Position numbers and translations under genes: made by a program. A DNA stretch of 64,000 nt from Pomacea canaliculata (Eukaryota > Mollusca > Gastropoda > Architaenioglossa > Ampullariidae). Below the pieces are notes generated by a model. The model made no database searches. It was not told where the DNA came from and worked only from the letters and a program-made list of their open reading frames with translations. The stretch spans positions 11,953,807 through 12,017,806 of the forward strand of contig NC_037601.1 of the NCBI RefSeq assembly GCF_003073045.1. The letters are read 5' to 3'. Each line of letters starts with the position of its first letter. Position 1 is the stretch's first letter. Of this stretch, positions 24,280-37,700 are shown in pieces.

Positions 24280-27200
24280 TCACTGCTCATAGACTGCTTG
24301 TTCAATGGGCCATTCACTCAAGATCTGGTCAAAGTTGTCAGAGGAAGATATGTGCATTGATTCATCGCAGGTGTCGTTTGCTGCTGGCAAGATGCTTGAG
24401 AGCTTAAAGGCAACAGATTACACACACAAAGAAAAAGATGACAAAATTTCATCAAGCTACCTCATAATAATAATGAAAATAATAACAATGAAAACAATCT
24501 TGGTGTGTTTTTGATGAAGCTCTGCAAAAGTATCAACTATACAACTAAGGGAAAGCAAGTTAAATTGAATGACACATATTTAAATGAAAAATAGTGAAAT
24601 ATAGTCTGATTGTTTTGCCTAGATTTCCCATCTATTAGGTGATTGTCATATACTTTATTATATATGAAACACACTGCCAAAATTTAATGGTGCTCACTGT
24701 GCCATCATGAAATTTGATATTGGACAAAATATTTTTCTCGGAGAAAGGAAAGTTAAATGTATACAAGTAATTCTACAACCTGATATCATAGTAATATTTT
24801 AGTGATATAATTTGACACAAAATGAACAGAAAAAGGGTCTAGTGAACATGCATTTGGAAAAACAAGTTTATTGATTGATAGTTCCCATACCTGCCTTAAT
24901 AACTGATCTGCAAAGACATGACCAACTGTTATGGTAATGAAGAGCTTTTTGTAGATCTCACTCTCTGTGTTGAAATTCTGCCCTAGTGCAAGAATTACAT
25001 TTGGTGATGGCCTTGGACCTCTCTGCATTTTGTACTGCTCAAGTGCAGGAAAGAAATAACCGTGAAAGTCAAAGATTTTAAAGGCGTTATTCTGCCGCTC
25101 GATCATCACAGCTTCCCCTGTCTGACCAGGCAAGCCAGCATAAATCCTTGTCCTGTGCAAAATTCAGTATTTTACAGACTTTGATGCAACTCAATGCAAC
25201 ATTTGACAAACATAGAAATAAACTACAGGAGTTTCGGCAAATTTTGAGATTCCCCACTTTATATGACCAAAAATTATCACAGCTACCTTGTTATTAGAAT
25301 ATAGCAAGAACTGAAGGGGAAAACCTTCACATAACTTCTGCAGAAATATTGATAATGGGTGTTTAACCTTTGTTAGCTCTAGGTACTAATGAAACAACAT
25401 TCTAGTTAACTAGCCAAGAGAAATACTTCACAACACTTTACTTCCTGAACACTACTGACTCACTTGCACATCCGCTGGACATACAAGTCACCATCTTTGG
25501 AAAAAATATGGAAGCCTTGTTCCATGTTGCCAAGCAAGCTGATCATGTGCTTGTCTTGTTGCTCAGGCTGCATGCCCGGTGTAAATGGAATAAGAATCTG
25601 CTCCACTTTTGCGCTTCCATCTCCCTGACACTGGCATGTACAGTTCATTAATTTATTTTAAATGTGTATGTGTGTGTATGCACATGCACTTTTACAGTAT
25701 AACAACATGACCATGACCTAAAACTCACGAAAAGACTGTACAAATAAATATTTACCCAGTCAAGTGATGGCTGAAATCTACTCATAGATGGCTGCTTGTA
25801 ATAAAGATAGCAGCCACTCTTGCTGGTCACTTGAACTTGTAATACTGGCTTTTCAAAAAACCGAACAGTCACCTTCATTTCTTGACCTGTGACAAGATGA
25901 GGAATTATTACTGACTTTTTAAAGACAAAAGAATAGGCATTTCGGAAAACAGAAAATATAAGCAGCAGTTCTTTAAAATGACCATAAGTGGAGTCTAAGG
26001 GAAACTGACTTGAACATCCCGATGTTTAATTTACAAATTATTTTTTAGCATGAAATTTGACCACGACCATTTTTTTGTGGGTAATACTATCTCATAAAAT
26101 TGTTAGTACATATAGTGCTGTTTGTGAAGATAATTAAAATTATTTTATAATGACTGTTTGTCAGAGGGATAACTGTTGATGACAAAGTGCAGATCTCTAC
26201 TGCCCTGGTGGACCAACCTTTTCATTTTAACACTTTAAATGCCTTTGTTTCTCCCACAATTTTCAAAACAAAGTAGGATTCTAACAATTAAATTTAAAAA
26301 AATATGTACCTGTGAGAGTATGAGATACTGTTTGAAAAATATGATCTACTTCACCATTGCACTGAAGCCCTTGTTGAGTTTGTGTCCCTAATGGAACTGC
26401 AGTTGCTTCAATGCCCATTGAGGAGGTACCTTCAATTGCAAAACAGATGAAAAGTTTGTTTTTCAAGTTATGGTTACAAGGAACACTTTGCAGTTGTAGC
26501 TTAGTTTTAGATGTTACAGGTTTGAATCATTGAGAAATCTGGAAGGAAGGAACATAAATAGAAAGAAATATATTAACAGTATCTGGTTAAGCGACATGGT
26601 GATGGTTAAGAAAGTTATGCATTCTTTTAAGAGTACGTAAATATGTTTTCAAACTGACTTGTCATATTTAGGCTGCTAATGTTTTGGTCAAAGGAGATCT
26701 TCGAGAGAGAAAGATCAGGGTCGAATCTGACCAGGTCCTTTCTGTCAATGTCAAGAAGGTCTCCATGCTCTGTGGTAGCTCTTGTTCCACGAGTCTCTAC
26801 AACAATTCACAATATTTAAAAGTAAAGCTGATATTGACGTTCTGTCCTGCTGTTTGTCTCCATACCACCAACATGCACATGAAAGGTCAAAATTTGACAT
26901 TATGTTTGAACATAGCTACACTTATGTCATCAAGGCTAAAGCCAAAGTGACAGAAAGGTAAAAGGGTAGTGCTCTAGTTTTTTTCGGTTGCAGGAGAGTA
27001 ATGTGTTAGAGACGGCTCTTATTTCAGGTCCAGCTTTCTTGTGAGGTCAGTGCTCACCTCCATATCACCAGGACAACCTAGTGATTTAAGCAACAGTATC
27101 CAAGCCTGAAAGGATACTAGGTTTTCTGGTGGCTGATGTCTTTGCCTCTGGTATTGAAGCCTGTGGTCTAACTACTCGGTTAACAGTATACATTAATTAA

Positions 27201-30200
27201 ACATATTGTTTTAATATGATATCATAAAATCAGACCTCTTTCTGCATGCAGCTGAAAATAAATGTTTAAAGATTTGTGGCTCATAAACAGAAAGGTGCTG
27301 CTACTCAGAATTTGAACTAAGCGAAATAATTCGGGGCAAAAGATTACTCTGGCAAGCCTTGAAACATGCTCCATCAGAAGTAGCAGCCAACTCTTTTTGC
27401 AATAAATTGTTCCTCAGTTATAGAAAGGTGTTAAAGAGTTGCAAACTACTTTCCCCACCATTGCAATTAACACTTCTTGTTTAGAAAAAGAATGAAGAAT
27501 ACAAAATAATCTAATACTCAATAACCTTCCATAAATTTATTGCATTTCTCCGAAGGAAATGAGCAGTTTTTTAATGATGCAAATGCTACAAAGAGGGTGT
27601 GACAACTCAAAAAGACTAACCTGTCATCTCAATGCTGTTGATGCTCTTATCAATGGAAATGTCTGAAAGAGGTGGAAGATCAAAGCCTTCAACCAAATCT
27701 TTTTTATCAATGCAGGACAAATCTGGTACAACAGTAGGAGTACACACCAGGTCAGCTTGGAGTTCAATCAAACCTGTAATGGCACAGCAAAACTAAACAG
27801 CTCTCATGCATTTATTTTTTTGTGTATGCAGAGGTGTAAAGAAGACAAAAGGACAATGCAAAACAAGAAACTTACAGAAGTTGGTGAAAAAGTGATATTT
27901 CCTCGTAATTGGACTAAGTTCACCTCCATAAACATGTACCCTATTTACCGTTACAAAGCAACAAAATGTATAGCTGTATATATTACTCTTTATAAGGCAA
28001 TATGTTTTACATACACAGCCATATACAGCACTAGCACTACTTCTGGTAGACTGAGCCAAAAGAGGGGTAGTGGGTCTTACCAGATCGATAATCTCCTATT
28101 CTGTTGTTTGACCCATACATCTGGCCTCTTCCCTCTCCAATTTTAACCTGTAAGAATATGTTCAAGAACTTTTAGAGGCTATACCCTTAGAAAAATGATT
28201 TGTTGAAAATGCAAAAATCCTCCTGAATATGATACTAATGAATAAAATACTATTCACAATCAATAAGAATAATATTAAATAATAGTGGGATAAAAGCCAC
28301 TCTACCCTAATATAAAAACTTCAAAATAAAAGCCAACTGTTGTCACAGCAAGTGCATCTGAACTGTTTTCTTGATGCTGCATTAAATTACTTTTGGATTC
28401 TGCAAACCATTCCATCAAACCATTCAAGAAAAATAAGGGAATGTTTGAGTCTTAGTTTGTATGTTGGGGGGTTGTGTGTGTGTATGGGGGATGGGAGGTG
28501 AGGTGGGGTGCAGGTAAGCAGTGGTTGAAACATCATAAAATCTGCAGCGTATTTCAAATCCCCACCAAATATGGCAGCAATATTCTTTTCACTGATGGTT
28601 CAGTCATAGGCTATATTTGTTTTTCATGGGGTTCCCCCATCCCAGTAGCTATAAATGGAAAAATACTAAGCAAAAGACATTGTGATGTACATCTAAAACA
28701 AGTATGGACAATATGTTAGTGACAAAAGCTATAGATCAAAAGCTGATAACATTATGGCTACAAGAGTTAGCACCAGAAATCAACCTGGGTGATGCCAGTT
28801 ACCATGGTTACCCTGGCTATTATTTATATAAAATTATCAGTTTTTAGAATACATACATCCTCCATTCCTCGCACAACAGCAGGCAGCATTGACGAGCAAT
28901 ATTCTTTTCTGTCTGAGATGTCATGGGTGGCAATTTCTGCATTGGGTGGACTCTGGGAGCTACAGTCTGAAAAATGTTATCAATAAATGTCACAAAATAG
29001 GTGCAGATTTGACTCTGCTAGGCACCACCAGTTAACAAAGGGATGCATGCACTTTCAATATATCTTAACACAAAAAAATGGAGAAAGCAAACAATATGCT
29101 GCCCTTGTTTGTGAAAGCATGCCATTTCACCAAGATGATGTCAGTAAAAATAGAAATGTACTAAATGCATAGAAATTCTGTCTGCAGTAACTACCTGGCC
29201 ACATGCTTGTAATCACTACGATGTAAGGTGGTATGTGGGTTGACATGTTTGAGAATAGAGATTTAAGCTGAAGTTCAGTAGTGAGGCAGCAGCAAAGCGT
29301 TAGACACCAAGAGAGGAAGAATTGTGTCACAAGCTTGAATTTCAACTCCAGCCCACATATTTTCTCTGAATGATATAGCTCTGTATAAATAATTAACTAT
29401 CAGGGTTTTCTCCACACACTCCAGCTTATAGTAAGCAATTCAACTTATGAAATAATTAAAATGAAATGTGACTTTAATTTTCTTCCTTAATAATAGACCT
29501 AGCACCTTGCACCATGTATTTTGGTATAGAATGTTTAAGTCCTACTATAAGGCAAGCATGTGCACACATACACAAATACACATACACAGAAATCTAATTT
29601 GTGGCATTTGTTTCTGAATTCTTTTGAACTTTTTCTTTTTTGTTCTTTAGTAAATGAGCTCAAATGTTGGTCAAAATGTTTTAGTCAAGATGTATCCTAA
29701 TCGACTAGAATCCATAAATTGAAACTTGAGTATTGATGTTAAAAATAAACAACCATTTCAATTCAGAAACATGTTTACTACTGGGAAAGAGGTTACTGAG
29801 ATAAAGATAGATTTTTGTAATGAGCTTTAGGGACATTACTACTCTCACCTGCACATACACCCACACAACAGTCTACGTAAATCAAGCTGTTCTTTTTCAA
29901 TGCCGTATCCTAATTCCCACTTTACTCATATCTATAGAAAGTGCTAGTCTAAATACTTCACCTGCTCTGTGAACAAACTGGAAGGCACGGAATGGGTTTG
30001 GTCCATTCTCACAGTCCATCTCTTTGACTGGCTCGATATCCTTTACCCTGTTTAGTGCACACCTGAATCGTGTTTTCCAAGCCGCATAATCAGGTGTGTC
30101 TCTAAACTCTTTGTATCGACCTTTATGCTTTTCCCATTCCTAGAAAAAAAAATTAGGATATGTAAACTCATCTCAAAACCTGGTGCAATGATTTATCATT

Positions 30201-32022
30201 TATAAGCAGAAAAAGCAAGTACCTCTAATATGTATTTTCTGCATATAAGGTCTGAGGAGAATGAGATGGAGTTTTTGCAGGAGAAGAATCATCAATATGA
30301 TGAGGACTAAAGTTCAGGAATTTTTCATCTGATTCATTTTATGTATCCAGATTACAGTTTAAGTGCCTATTAAAAGCACATTTGTTGTACATTACTTGTT
30401 AATGCTAAGAGCGCTCATTTTATTTAAGCTGTGTTCTTTACAGAATATTCTTCTTCTCATTATTGTGTTTACACAATGCTTTAATATTGTTTGAATTGTT
30501 TGATAGCAAAACATCCCTACAGGCTAATTGGTTGGTTGATTATTGTTTACTGCCACATAAGCAACAGAGGCTAGATTATGGCATAATCATCAAAAACCTG
30601 ATTAGATACAAAATATATAAATATAGATTATTTCATTTCATACTTTAAAACATATACTCCAGATTGAGATTATAAATATAAATACAGCACACTCTCTGTG
30701 GACCAGAACTCAGCAATTGACAACAACAAAACTTGAAGATATAATACTTGAAATAAAAATTAAAATAAAATCAGCGTCTAGTAGAAATTTAATGCTGAAT
30801 TTGTAACAGTTTCAAGAGTGTGGTTTTTTCCTAAGTTACTTAGAGTTTAAAAAAATTGTGTTCATGAGTTGAAAAGTTTATTGATGGCCATTTAACTAAA
30901 ACTGCACACTCAAAGCTTTTTTTTTTTAATAATAAAAATATGTTGCATAAAGTTTGTCTTAAATTGTCTTCATTTGCTTTTGTTTCAATATTAATATCAA
31001 GTCAATTAGTTTATGGCATGATACAGTGATAGTTAGGCCTATTTTTTTCTAGTAATTCTCAAACAACTTCTATCTGCCATCTACCAACTTCCTGTGGATG
31101 CCAATTAGCTGAGAGTCTATGTACATATTATGTACAAAACATCACATCAATATCAAGGCAGTCTGGGTATATGTAGCAGGTATATGTTGTCTCACAAATC
31201 TCACTTGTTATATTTGAAGAATATTAGAAGAATCAAAGGAATCCTTAAATATGATTTAATAGTCAGATATTTTGCATGTATGCTGTAAGGGCATCTGAAT
31301 AACATATGCTCATGAAAATGTATCTCATTGCTGGCCATTGTTAAAAAATACCACAGTGAGGTAAAAAAAAAAGTCTCATCATGTGCAAAGTGTATTACCC
31401 GGACAGATTTTTATTATTTCTTCTAGCAAGCAACAACTGACAAGTAGAACCAGTTGCAGTGAAATGTGTTGTTGTTGTGCTAGGTCTGTCTTAAACAAGT
31501 TTAAGTCTCATTTGAGTGCGTCACCTTAAAGATGAGTGTATCTTGTTCACTCCAGTCAGAGTTCTTGCCATGGCGCCATGGAATACTGAAAATTTGCTTG
31601 TCAAAGTCAAGCCACCTTAGTCCTGGGAAAAGACCACCTTGGACTTTTGCCCAGAGCCATGGTCCAAGTGTCTCTTTCTTCTTTTTACACCCTCCATCTT
31701 CACTCAAGTCTGGTTCAGCGCTGCACACAATTACATAATTTTAATCAAATAAAGCAGAAATGGTTCCAGTGCAATAGGAGTTTCTGGTTCCTGTTGAAAA
31801 CACATAGCTCGATTGTTACCGTTATAAAAGAGCACACAAACTGCAAATGTAAGCCATCTATATATAGCTTCAGATACATGCATGATTTACACAATCTTAT
31901 TCATTATCAAATTATTATTTTACTCAGTTCACAAAAGCTGATGTATGAAATACGCACCTTGTTGAATCTGGCAAAACTGTTTCAGAACAATTTTCGTCGT
32001 TTTTTGCGTTGGTCTCCGACAT
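24280..32022 (-). CDS. Interferon regulatory factor IRF-A (DNA-binding + IAD), complete
   Basis: Eleven exons: 32022-31958, 31720-31525, 30139-29962, 28966-28857, 28147-28081, 27773-27621, 26429-26310, 25886-25756, 25624-25464, 25152-24891, 24402-24280 (521 aa). A basic CKKKK patch precedes the tryptophan-cluster DNA-binding domain (about 40-146). Its tryptophans are at 43/45, 58, 70, 78, 89 and 108, with recognition helix TRFRCALN. A poorly conserved linker leads to the IRF-association domain (about 297-480), with RFFEKPVLQVQVTSKSGCYL and GPRPSPNVILALGQNF. The tail holds SMHISSSDNFDQIL (see findings). IRFs are nuclear transcription factors of innate immunity; the IAD mediates dimer formation. 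The type is IRF3/4/5/8-like rather than IRF1/2-like. Exon 9 could instead start at 25630 (two more codons); 25624 gives the same length as in IRF-B. Confidence 0.95.
24319..24357 (-). other. IRF-A C-terminal pLxIS-like motif
   Basis: The last exon encodes MHISSSDNFDQIL (residues 497-509), just after the IAD. It has the layout of the IRF3 phospho-switch (hydrophilic, L, x, I, S), with Met in place of Leu. The same core is kept in IRF-B while the rest of the tail is not. Confidence 0.6.
31958..32022 (-). other. First coding exon of IRF-A
   Basis: It encodes MSETNAKNDENCSETVLPDS plus a split codon that completes to serine with the next exon. The acidic stretch ending in PDS-(S/T)-S is mirrored by the first exon of IRF-B. 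The donor is AG|GTGCGT. Confidence 0.85.
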
Positions 32023-32335
32023 AATTACTTCTTAACTTGCTGAACACACTTATAGCTGTTTTGGCAATTCTAATGCGACTGACCTCTCCTTAATTTCGAC
32101 TCCAGCAGTTTTGCAAATTTGTTCGAATACAGGGATGTGAATTTCGGTCGCATATGTGATCAGAGCTGAGAACTTTGCCGCCACTTTTATTTCCCTCAGT
32201 GAGGCTTATACTCGGGTGGTGTTTTCTTTATACGTCCACTCTACTCATGCTTTTCGTGGCGCTGACCACAACACGTCATGTTATGCTGCTAAAGAGAAAA
32301 TAAAAGTCGACAAAATTGCGTACTGCTTGCCTGGG

Positions 32336-32345
32336 TTTTCCTTCC
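32336..32345 (-). promoter_or_regulatory. ETS-IRF composite-like site (one mismatch) upstream of IRF-A
   Basis: On the minus strand this reads GGAAGGAAAA; the ETS-IRF composite element is GGAANNGAAA, so one position differs. It lies about 315 bp upstream of the IRF-A start, near the kappaB site at 32400. Confidence 0.25.
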
Positions 32346-32399
32346 GGTTGGTTTCGACAAAACAGAAAGTACACTAACCACGTAGCATGAGTGCATCAA

Positions 32400-32409
32400 G
32401 GGGATTCCC
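32400..32409. promoter_or_regulatory. NF-kappaB-type site upstream of IRF-A
   Basis: GGGGATTCCC is an exact match to GGGRNNYYCC and nearly palindromic with the following C. It lies about 380 bp upstream of the IRF-A start codon. A 10-bp match can occur by chance, but position and target gene make Rel/NF-kappaB control plausible. Confidence 0.5.
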
Positions 32410-32705
32410 CGCAGTGGGGGTAATGCAAAGCTGTTCCCTGCGCATGCGCTGTTGAGTTCTAGAGGAGGGTGCGCACCACAGGATTGTGAGACTGATGTCT
32501 GTTAAAAGAATACACGTCAGATGACTGATGAAATGTGTCGCAATAACCAGCAGTTACAAATAAGATTCCAAAACTGGCAGCTGATCCATCCACACATGGA
32601 TTTTACACTCACGTACACACACGCAGACAAGAAAATCGACCCCAGCATGCACCTGATCCCTCGATCTCGTAATTTCCATTTGGTCTAAAACTCTAGCATC
32701 TGGAC

Positions 32706-33160
32706 CAGGGGTGGGCAATTTTTTTTTTTTTTTTTTTTTTTTGCGGGTCGGTCTTAAAATTCTAAGCTATGCGGCGGGCCGGTAAAATAAAAAAAAATCT
32801 GGGCCAACAAACCTACAATTAAAGTGATAATGCAATGGACAACAAATGAGTACATATATTGTTGGCGTTCGTTCACTAATTTGTCAAGTGAATTATATGT
32901 TTGAATTCGCTCACAATAAAACTTTAAAACCAATTTTCTTTTGAAGGCAGCCGCGCCCTAACCACTGCATTAGACGTGGCAGCCGTGTAATTGTTATCTT
33001 TATACTGTCTGTGTTAGAATTATACCGACTGCCGATTTCTAAAAAGTCGTATATAATAAATTTAATTCCAATCAAATAAACCTAAAGGCTAAAAGAAAAG
33101 AAAACTAGCTAGTACACTTCACGTTTTGGCAGAAGGGCCGCACTTTGCCCACCCGGCCTG
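32706..33160. mobile_element. Second hAT-type nonautonomous element
   Basis: The left end reads CAGGGGTGGGCAA followed by a long T run and GCGGGTCGG. The right end reads GGGCCGCACTTTGCCCACC then CGGCCTG, so the termini are inverted copies of the class seen at 2546-2724. The 455-bp interior is AT-rich and non-coding. No matching 8-bp flanks were found, so the insertion is older or its ends are rearranged. Confidence 0.65.
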
Positions 33161-33403
33161 TTGTGTATAATGTCTAAATATATATACATCGAATTATCGC
33201 CCCTGAGTTTATTTCTGCTACATGCACTAATTAACGTCCTTCAATAGGACAAATTTTGCTTCCGGTTTTGTGGTTGTTGTCAAATATTTTAATAACACAA
33301 AAATATTGATTATTAAACAAGTTCAGTTTTTTAAAACAAATCAAAGTGTATAACGATCAATATAAGTCAATATAAGATAAAATAACATATATTTCAAGTA
33401 TCT

Positions 33404-33701
33404 GTCGGCTGGGAGTTGTGGCGTGCTCCTGTAATCCAGCTACTTGGAGGCCGAGAGATGGAACGGTTTGAGAACGGGAGACCTACCTGCAGGGGTACCA
33501 TGTCGATCGGATGTCCGCACTAAGCCCGGCATCAATATGGGTATCTTTGGGGAACCAGAGAGGTCCAGGTTGTCTAACGCGAGACGAACCGGCCCAGGGT
33601 GGAAACACAGCAGGCAAAAGTCTCCGTGTCGTGCAGTAGTGGGATCGCATCTGTGAATGGGCGTTTGTTGGTAGCCCGTCCGATAGAACCGAACCATCTT
33701 T
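33404..33701 (+). ncRNA. SRP RNA: Signal recognition particle RNA (7SL)
   Basis: The sequence follows metazoan 7SL RNA from end to end. The 5' Alu-domain part has GGCTGGGAGTTGTGGCGTG and CCTGTAATCCAGCTACTTGG. The conserved S-domain core has GATCGGATGTCCGCACTAAG and CGGCATCAATATGG, the helix 6 region GGTTGTCTAACGCGAGACGA, and the helix 8 region AACCGGCCCAGGGTGGAAAC with AGCAGG. The returning strand reads CAGTAGTGGGATCGCATCTG. A T7 run at 33699-33705 is a Pol III terminator. Length is about 298 nt, as expected. SRP RNA scaffolds the particle that brings ribosomes making secretory proteins to the ER. No poly(A) tail or flanking repeat suggests a retropseudogene. The exact 5' end may be off by a few bases. 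Confidence 0.95.
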
Positions 33702-33705
33702 TTTT
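33699..33705 (+). terminator. Pol III terminator of the SRP RNA gene
   Basis: A run of seven T residues directly follows the closing stem of the SRP RNA, the usual RNA polymerase III stop signal. Confidence 0.85.
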
Positions 33706-34714
33706 CTCCCTCTTTTGCAGCTAAAACAATATATTGACGACATGTAATTGGATTTCTTCTTTTCAGTCTGCTAAATTTCTGTTAAAGCTAGTCAGAATTT
33801 GTCAATGCGATGCCTAAAATGCCATGGGTAAATATATATACCATACTCATGTTTTGGGATATTCTGATCCATATGTTAGCATATTCAGGACATACAAATA
33901 CAAAATGTAATTAATTGTTTTATGACTTTGCGGCCCATTGGTCCACTGAGGGCGGAAAGGAATAAGAAAAAGATGTCCACATTGAAGCTGTGATCGGTAA
34001 GGCTCGGTTGGTTAGCTGGTTGAGTAGGAATGACGTATACGTGCATGTGCTTCTCTGCAGGTGATTTTGCGCTATTTGGCGTAGAGGGATGAGGATGATA
34101 AATGGTAGAGGAAACCTCCACGACAACCAGCACTGAGAAAAGGTGTAACAAAGAGTCCCGAGACGAGAACTCTTGACTATTTTACTGCAGTGGTTATAAG
34201 CATCGTCTCCACTGCCGTACGCTTCTTCGGCTGCCAGCTTTTGGTATGCTCATCGAGTCACGCGGTTTAAAAAAAGGATCTGTATTTAACTCTTGAGAAC
34301 GTGTATCAGATGAGTCAAACGAGAACTAGGCATCCCTAAATTATGATACATATAAATGTATAGAAAATGATAATATGTATATTATATAAATACAATTTTA
34401 ACGCGTTTAATTAAATACAACAAAACTCCAAACAGCTCTTTACTACTGAAAAATCACAAACAGATCATGGCAACGCTATAAACAAATATGGCGTTTCGAT
34501 ACTGAAGGATATTGAAAACAACGAACGTTTTGGATGATTAAAAAGACATTATCATTTTCTCGTTATTTAAGTCGGTTTGAAGATTTGTAGGAGAAAATGT
34601 ATTTCAATTATCAGTGATTTTATTTTGTGACAAAGAAGGAGTTCAACTTATAAATAGCCTACTAATTGTGCCTCAATCATAATTTTTACATCACGGGTAC
34701 GTGTGACAATCGAG
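33706..34714. other. Intergenic region between SRP RNA and the LRR gene
   Basis: About 1 kb with a GC-richer patch (33920-34260) and an AT-rich part next to the LRR gene start. I see no gene. The patch has a repeat-like look but no definable ends. Confidence 0.4.
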
Positions 34715-37700
34715 ATGTCAAAATCAAAAGGAAAAGGCAAGAAAGGAAACGACAAGGGGAAAGGAAAAAAGAAAGGCAAAGGAAAAGGTGATGCAGAGGC
34801 AACTGCAGTTGTCAAAAAACTTTTGAAAACATATGAGAAAAATTGCAGCCTCAGCTCATCCCAGGTGTCTCCACATGTTCGTAAAGCACTTAAATCTGCC
34901 ATAACTGATGAGAAAGTTGTAACGAAGGTTAGTTTAAAAAAGAGAATAGTTACATACACGTTTGTGCTTGGAAACTAACTTTGATTATTTGAAAAACTGT
35001 GCATTTGAAAAACTGTATGTATCACTGTCAACACCCAAGAAGTTAAACGAAAATGAGCACATCCAGCAGTCTTGTGTTTGAAGCTATCTATACTTGTTCA
35101 TAGTTTTTCCAGCATGTAATATCTATGGTATTTGAAAATTATATGGTTACATTAATTTTTTAAATGAAAGAGCTTACTGCAATACATAAAATACAGGCTA
35201 GGCTTTTTTGCAGATTTAACATATGTTTCAGTGAAGATGTGATGTATGACATTTTATTTATTATTGTATAAATTCTGGTCATGCAAAATTCAAATTTTTA
35301 TTTGATATAATAAGTTTTTCTCTATCTCTCACCCACCCACACAAACACAAAGACTGAATTATCTGATAGGTACGTACAATAGTACCTCACCATTGTGATC
35401 TGTTCTGGAAGGCTGATCAAGTGCTGATCAGTTCATATGTCAAGCAATATTTTCTTACAATAAACAATTTAAATGTATTTAATTGGTTCCAGCAACCACT
35501 AACTATTATTCGTAGTATTTTATACTGGTATTGTGATGCTGATTTCAGTTTATCTTTGAATCCATGATGGTGGAAAATGAAGGTGATCTGCCAGTATTAT
35601 TTGAGCCATTGATCATGACATTACGACAGGAGCGTTACACTTACATTAGAGACTTGTATGTCTGGGACTACCCTATCAGCTATGAAAATATAGCTAATTT
35701 TGTAAGTGATTTTGTAATCCCAGTGTCATTTAACTTTTAGTTTTCATCTTATTGATGAAGGACTTGCAAATGTGATAGAATTATGTGTGAACATCTCTTA
35801 TCTTGGCCATTTATGTGCAAATTAAATTTTGTTGTGATAGATAAGAACTTGAAAGTATATATCTGAATGTACAAACCTCCTGACAAACAAACATGTACAT
35901 ATGCAGATGAACACTTATAAAAAGTTGACTTGTTAAACAAATGGTATGCTTTCTACTCTTATGACAAACTTCCAGCAGGACATTGACATATAGGTATCTG
36001 CATTCATGATAAGATATATATATAAGATATATATATATAAGATATATATTTACACATTACATAGATTCAGTTTTATAATTATAGTTATTTTCCAAACAGT
36101 TTTGACAGAATGTACAGACTTACCTTTATTATTCCCATAAATGGAGTTGGTGTTTCAGAGTCTTTTTCTGGAAAGACCTTACTACAAACTACGGCTTCTT
36201 GAACTGATGGACTGCTTGATTGAGCCTCTTTCCATTTCCCGTTTTTCCAGGTTTGTCTGGGTTTTTTTTTTTCTTCTTTTTCGTCTTCTTGTTCATTATC
36301 ATTTGAAGAAAATGAATTGGAGGTAAGTAATCTGGGTACAGTAGAAGAGGCATTAATTTCAAGACATTCCATTGGTAAAGAGCAAGAAGACATGAAGATG
36401 ACTTTAGAGCCAAGAGCTCTTCTTCCTCAGAAACTATCAGGAGTTTTGGGATATCTTTTGCAGAGTCTTTTGCCTTCAAGACCAGTTGACCACTCTCAAC
36501 TTGGACTACAATGAGTAAGTCCTTATTTACTGTTATTATTTTTATGAGTATTTGAGTTTTTGAGATCTTCCCTTCTCCAGCAACAACAAAATTATGTAGT
36601 CAGCCCATCCTGTGGCAGAGTTTCTGGTTACATATTTTTATCTGTGCATTATCTGTCTCAAAAACTAGTGGATTTTATGTGAAATCACATTAAGTACATG
36701 ATCTTTAGTGAACTGGCTATATTTGTGACTTTCTTCACCAGTCAGTGATGCATTAAAAGTTTAGTGGCATTCTCTTCACCAGTTTTAATTAGTGTGCCTT
36801 CCCTGTTACCATCCAGCATAATAATAATTAAATAAATGCAACTACTCTTAACCATTTATTGAGAACCTTTTGGTCAGCTTTTTCCAGCTTGTACACATCC
36901 TGAAAGACAGTTACTTTGATAAAAAATCTTTTTTTCAGGTTTATCTTGATGCAAATCTTTTTAATAAGTGTAGAATGTCTTATTCTTGAAGGATGCAAAT
37001 AAGAGCTCATCAGCTGTAGTGTTTTTGTGTTGGTTGGTTTGTTTGTAACTTTTATTATTTTTGGCTGAACACAGGAGATTTTTATAGACTTTTATTTGTG
37101 TATTTTCGTTGACTTGGCTCTTTAGATTTGGCGACGAAGGAGCCAAGTACCTCAGTGAAGGACTGAAGGGTAACACAACAATGCTGTCTCTAAGTCTCTG
37201 TTTTTGTGGGCTGGGTGTTACCAGTGGTACATATCTGGGTTATGTCATCTCCACAACTGCTGTTAGGTAATCAAACCATTGTTATGTATTTACACATTTT
37301 CTTTAGTAAATACTTAATAATTGAAGAGGAGGAGATTGTTCATACATGGAGGAGGGGATCTGAAATGATACAACTGTGTATGTTACTTATTTCTTAGCTT
37401 GGATGGTAATTAACTTTACCACGGTGTGTATTTGTGTTCTCAAGCTTTTATCAAATTTTCCATGAAGGATAAGGTGGCTTATATAGATTAATGTTGCTTT
37501 TACTGATTTATAAATATAAATTTATCTCATTTTTTTAAAGGTCAGTATCTCCTTCCAGGTAAAACTTATCATCTTTGTACCACCTTGCAATCATTACTTA
37601 AATTTCAGTTCCTGGAGAAAGTATCATGCATTCAGAGTGGTTTTGTGTGTTACAATGACCTTCCTTTTCAGAGAGCTATACCTAGATGGCAACAACCTGC

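Noticed and set aside
33169..33176. Possible 8-bp target duplication for the element at 32706-33160
   Set aside because: Left flank atctggac and right-side sequence do not match, so no duplication is claimed.
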